NCBI GenBank assembly: GCA_965364515.1
Contig: CBDTXZ010000150.1
Coordinates: 1-7,473, forward strand
DNA length: 7,473 bases
Source of the DNA: JAHEDH01 sp965364515
Lineage (GTDB): Bacteria; Actinomycetota; Acidimicrobiia; Spongiisociales; ZC4RG35
Direction: 5' to 3'
Shown here: positions 5,871-7,473 of the stretch, piece by piece
Numbering within the stretch: the stretch's first letter is position 1
Layout: every line of letters starts with the position of its first letter
Program-made: the position numbers and the translations under genes
Notes under the pieces: generated by a model
The model's input: only the letters and a program-made list of their open reading frames with translations
Database searches by the model: none
Told to the model about the DNA's origin: nothing

Positions 5871-7027
5871 CAGAGCAGCGGGACCACTTCCTCGCGGAAT
5901 CGGTGCAGCTGATCCTCGACCAGCCCGTACGGGTCTCCGGCGAACTGGGGGAACAGTGTGATGTAGTCGAGCCCGATGGTGTCGCGGTAGAAGGCGATGC
6001 CCTCTGCCACCTCATCGGCCGTTCCGACCACCCACGTCTTGTTCTCGATCGATTCCTCGAGGGTCGGGATCAGGCCCGGACCGACCGGTTTGCCGTCCGA
6101 TCCGGCATATCCCCGCGACCACCCGTACGGCCCGAGGAACTTCCAGAACTCGTCGTGACCGGGGCGGCTCGAGTCGATTGCCTGTTCGTGCGTGTCGGCC
6201 ACTCGCACCGACAGCACGAGCATCCGATTCTCGTGCGGCTGGAGTTCGACGCCGTGCTCGTCGGAATACAGCTCGCCGTACCTCTCCCAGAACGAAGCGA
6301 TGAACCTGTGATTCTGGAGCCAGAACACTGCGTTGTGTCCCCACCGCGGAACGACCTCGAGAGTCGGGGGGCTGGTCACCGGCTGCCAGATCTCGTAGGG
6401 ATACAGCGGGCGGGGGAGCAGCGTGAGGTTCTGGACCGTGCCGCCCCGGTCCGGGATACCGGCGGGCGGAAGCTGGAAGTAGGTGCCGTCGTGTGAGAAG
6501 GTCTCGTTGTCGAGTGCCTTCTTGATGATCTCCATCGACTCGGCGAACACCTCACGGTTGATCGTGTCGGCGTCCTTCTGATCCGGGTTGTCGTGCGAGC
6601 CGATCGAGACGCCGAAGGGGCTCAGCGATTGAACCTCGCGGGGAACGGTGCCTCGTCCGACCCCGAGCAGACCGCGTCCGCCCGACAGATTGTGAAGCGT
6701 TGCGAAGTCCTCGGCGAGCCGCAGCGGATGCCACTGTGGAACCACGTTGAACATGGTGCCGAGCTTGATCTGCTCGGTCTTCGCCGCCAGCCACGTGCAG
6801 AGCTGGATGCCGTTCGGTGTGACCTCGTATCCCTCGTACTGGAAGTGGTGCTCGGTGAACCAGAAGGACTCGTAGTCGAGCTCGTCGGCCGTCACGCCGA
6901 GCTGGATCAGTTGCTCGGTCGTGTCCCACACGGTCTTGTTGTCGTACCGACGATCGACCGGAACGGGAAGTCCCGCCCCCCGATCGTCCATCTCGACCCC
7001 GGCAAAGGTGAAGACTCCAAAGCGCAT
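5870..7027 (-). CDS. luciferase-like (LuxA-type) flavin-dependent monooxygenase
   Basis: A 385-residue member of the bacterial luciferase-like monooxygenase family (TIM barrel, PF00296 type), enzymes that use reduced flavin (FMNH2) and O2, or in some actinobacterial branches F420, to oxidise organic substrates. The N-terminal strand is MRFGVFTFAG. YESFWFTEHHFQ at 52-63 matches the LuxA segment whose first His is the catalytic base (His60 here). The barrel continues with TEQIKLGTMFNVVPQWHPLRLAEDFATL (84-111, conserved hydrophobic-HP-R-x-AE-D) and SGGRGLLGVGRG at 115-126, a flavin-phosphate-region hallmark. YPYEIWQPVTSPPTLE (209-224) and the C-terminal VVGTADEVAEGI (333-344) are also family-typical. 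It is somewhat longer than LuxA, with an acidic insertion near 141-160. The ATG has no Shine-Dalgarno (a pyrimidine-rich run precedes it), so a leaderless message is possible. It is the first gene of a coupled operon. The substrate is unknown. Confidence 0.92.
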   Translation of the reverse strand: MRFGVFTFAGVEMDDRGAGLPVPVDRRYDNKTVWDTTEQLIQLGVTADELDYESFWFTEHHFQYEGYEVTPNGIQLCTWLAAKTEQIKLGTMFNVVPQWHPLRLAEDFATLHNLSGGRGLLGVGRGTVPREVQSLSPFGVSIGSHDNPDQKDADTINREVFAESMEIIKKALDNETFSHDGTYFQLPPAGIPDRGGTVQNLTLLPRPLYPYEIWQPVTSPPTLEVVPRWGHNAVFWLQNHRFIASFWERYGELYSDEHGVELQPHENRMLVLSVRVADTHEQAIDSSRPGHDEFWKFLGPYGWSRGYAGSDGKPVGPGLIPTLEESIENKTWVVGTADEVAEGIAFYRDTIGLDYITLFPQFAGDPYGLVEDQLHRFREEVVPLL

Positions 7028-7034
7028 GGGCGGG

Positions 7035-7040
7035 AGGGTA
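7035..7040 (-). promoter_or_regulatory. possible -10 element of the monooxygenase operon
   Basis: Reading on the minus strand, TACCCT fits the TANNNT pattern of actinobacterial -10 boxes and ends seven bases before the ATG at 7027. That spacing would place transcription start at or next to the start codon, matching the missing Shine-Dalgarno. No good -35 lies at the standard distance, so the call is weak. Confidence 0.25.
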
Positions 7041-7075
7041 CTGGTCGCAACGTTTCAGCGCGGTTACGCCCAAGC

Positions 7076-7099
7076 GGTATGCGCTCTGAGGTATGCGCT
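7076..7099 (-). repeat. 10-base direct repeat upstream of the monooxygenase gene
   Basis: GGTATGCGCT occurs at 7076-7085 and again at 7090-7099 (14-base period). Read on the coding strand it is AGCGCATACC twice, about 50-75 bases before the monooxygenase start, in the gap after the four-helix-bundle gene. The position is right for an activator or repressor site, but two copies of a 10-mer could also be chance or a small tandem duplication. Confidence 0.45.
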
Positions 7100-7120
7100 G
7101 TGCGCCCTTCTCATGCGGGG

Positions 7121-7473
7121 TCAGTTGCGTATCGCTCGCTTGAAGTTGTGGATCTGTCGCCGCAAGTGCTCGACATCGTCCACCAGCTTCACGGCTTGGG
7201 TCTCGTTCAGCATCCCGAGGGCTCTTGCGGTGACGATTTGGCTCTCGCATTCGCTTGCCGAACCCGTTGCAATCGTGAGGAAACGCGCCATGTCTGCGTC
7301 GGTGTCACGGCCGCAGCCTTCTGCGATGTTCGATGCGATTGATACGGCCGCTCGCCGTAGTTGCTGGGTCAGACCGAATCGTTCTTCGGCAGGGAAGTGA
7401 CTTGTCACTCGGTATACATCGAGGATGAACGACTGAGCGGAATGCCAGGCTCTGAGGCTGCGGAAGTCGCGCA
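7121..7473 (-). CDS. four-helix-bundle protein, 23S rRNA intervening-sequence family (5' end outside window)
   Basis: The frame stays open to the window edge, giving at least 116 residues. A GTG at 7408 lies inside conserved sequence and is not the real start: the codons upstream of it (7409-7471) encode RDFRSLRAWHSAQSFILDVY, which matches the family's usual first helix (D-x-x-x-L-x-x-W-x-x-A). The rest is typical: FPAEERFGLTQQLRRAAVSI (26-45), then SNIAEG at 47-52, a second conserved block ARFLTIATGSASECESQIV (62-80), and a final helix VDDVEHLRRQIHNFKRAI. Family members are about 115-125 residues, so only a few N-terminal residues are missing. The family was first seen as proteins encoded in insertions within 23S rRNA genes of Leptospira, but many copies, like this one as far as visible, are not next to rRNA. 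The fold is known; the function is not established. Confidence 0.9.
   Translation of the reverse strand, partial: RDFRSLRAWHSAQSFILDVYRVTSHFPAEERFGLTQQLRRAAVSIASNIAEGCGRDTDADMARFLTIATGSASECESQIVTARALGMLNETQAVKLVDDVEHLRRQIHNFKRAIRN

Noticed and set aside
5263..6015. Upstream extension of the second quinone-reductase-like frame, which stays open for 250 further codons
   Set aside because: This part lies out of frame inside two well-supported genes and has no family resemblance; the GTG at 5262 begins exactly at the conserved flavodoxin strand.
5903..6496. A 197-codon plus-strand frame opposite the monooxygenase gene
   Set aside because: The opposite strand encodes a full luciferase-like enzyme; this frame shows no recognisable domain.

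Overview
The window is GC-rich (roughly 60-65% by eye), densely packed and almost fully coding, with start/stop overlaps between most neighbouring genes, a GTG start on dppB and another on the second quinone-reductase-like gene, and a luciferase-like monooxygenase. This fits a high-GC Gram-positive (actinobacterial) chromosome, possibly a marine or soil Acidimicrobiia-like lineage. That taxonomic guess is inference from composition and gene content only; there is no rRNA or other marker gene here. No tRNA, rRNA, insertion sequence, CRISPR array or prophage gene is visible.

Left half (70-3913, plus strand): a complete membrane and energy module of a peptide/dipeptide/nickel-type (Opp/Dpp) ABC importer, in the order permease B, permease C, ATPase D, ATPase F. 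The genes overlap by 8, 4 and 8 bases, so they are almost certainly one translationally coupled operon. The extracytoplasmic substrate-binding protein that would set specificity is not in the window; it may lie just upstream of base 1. Substrate is therefore unknown.

Middle (3882-4576, minus strand): two small genes of unknown function, coupled by an ATGA overlap. The second runs convergently into the end of the last transporter gene and overlaps it by 32 bases.

Right half (4681-7027, minus strand): a three-gene coupled operon made of a LuxA-like flavin-dependent monooxygenase followed by two tandem paralogues of the flavodoxin-fold NAD(P)H:quinone/flavin oxidoreductase family. The simplest reading is an oxygenase plus reductases that could supply reduced flavin or remove quinone-type products. 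The substrate cannot be read from the sequence.

Right edge (7121 to beyond 7473, minus strand): a four-helix-bundle protein of the 23S rRNA intervening-sequence family (S23/TIGR02436 type), cut by the window edge. The 93-base gap between it and the monooxygenase holds a 10-base direct repeat and a possible promoter for the oxidoreductase operon. I found no convincing evidence for a wholly new system; the oxygenase/double-reductase operon and the unknown small gene pair are the parts most worth following up.
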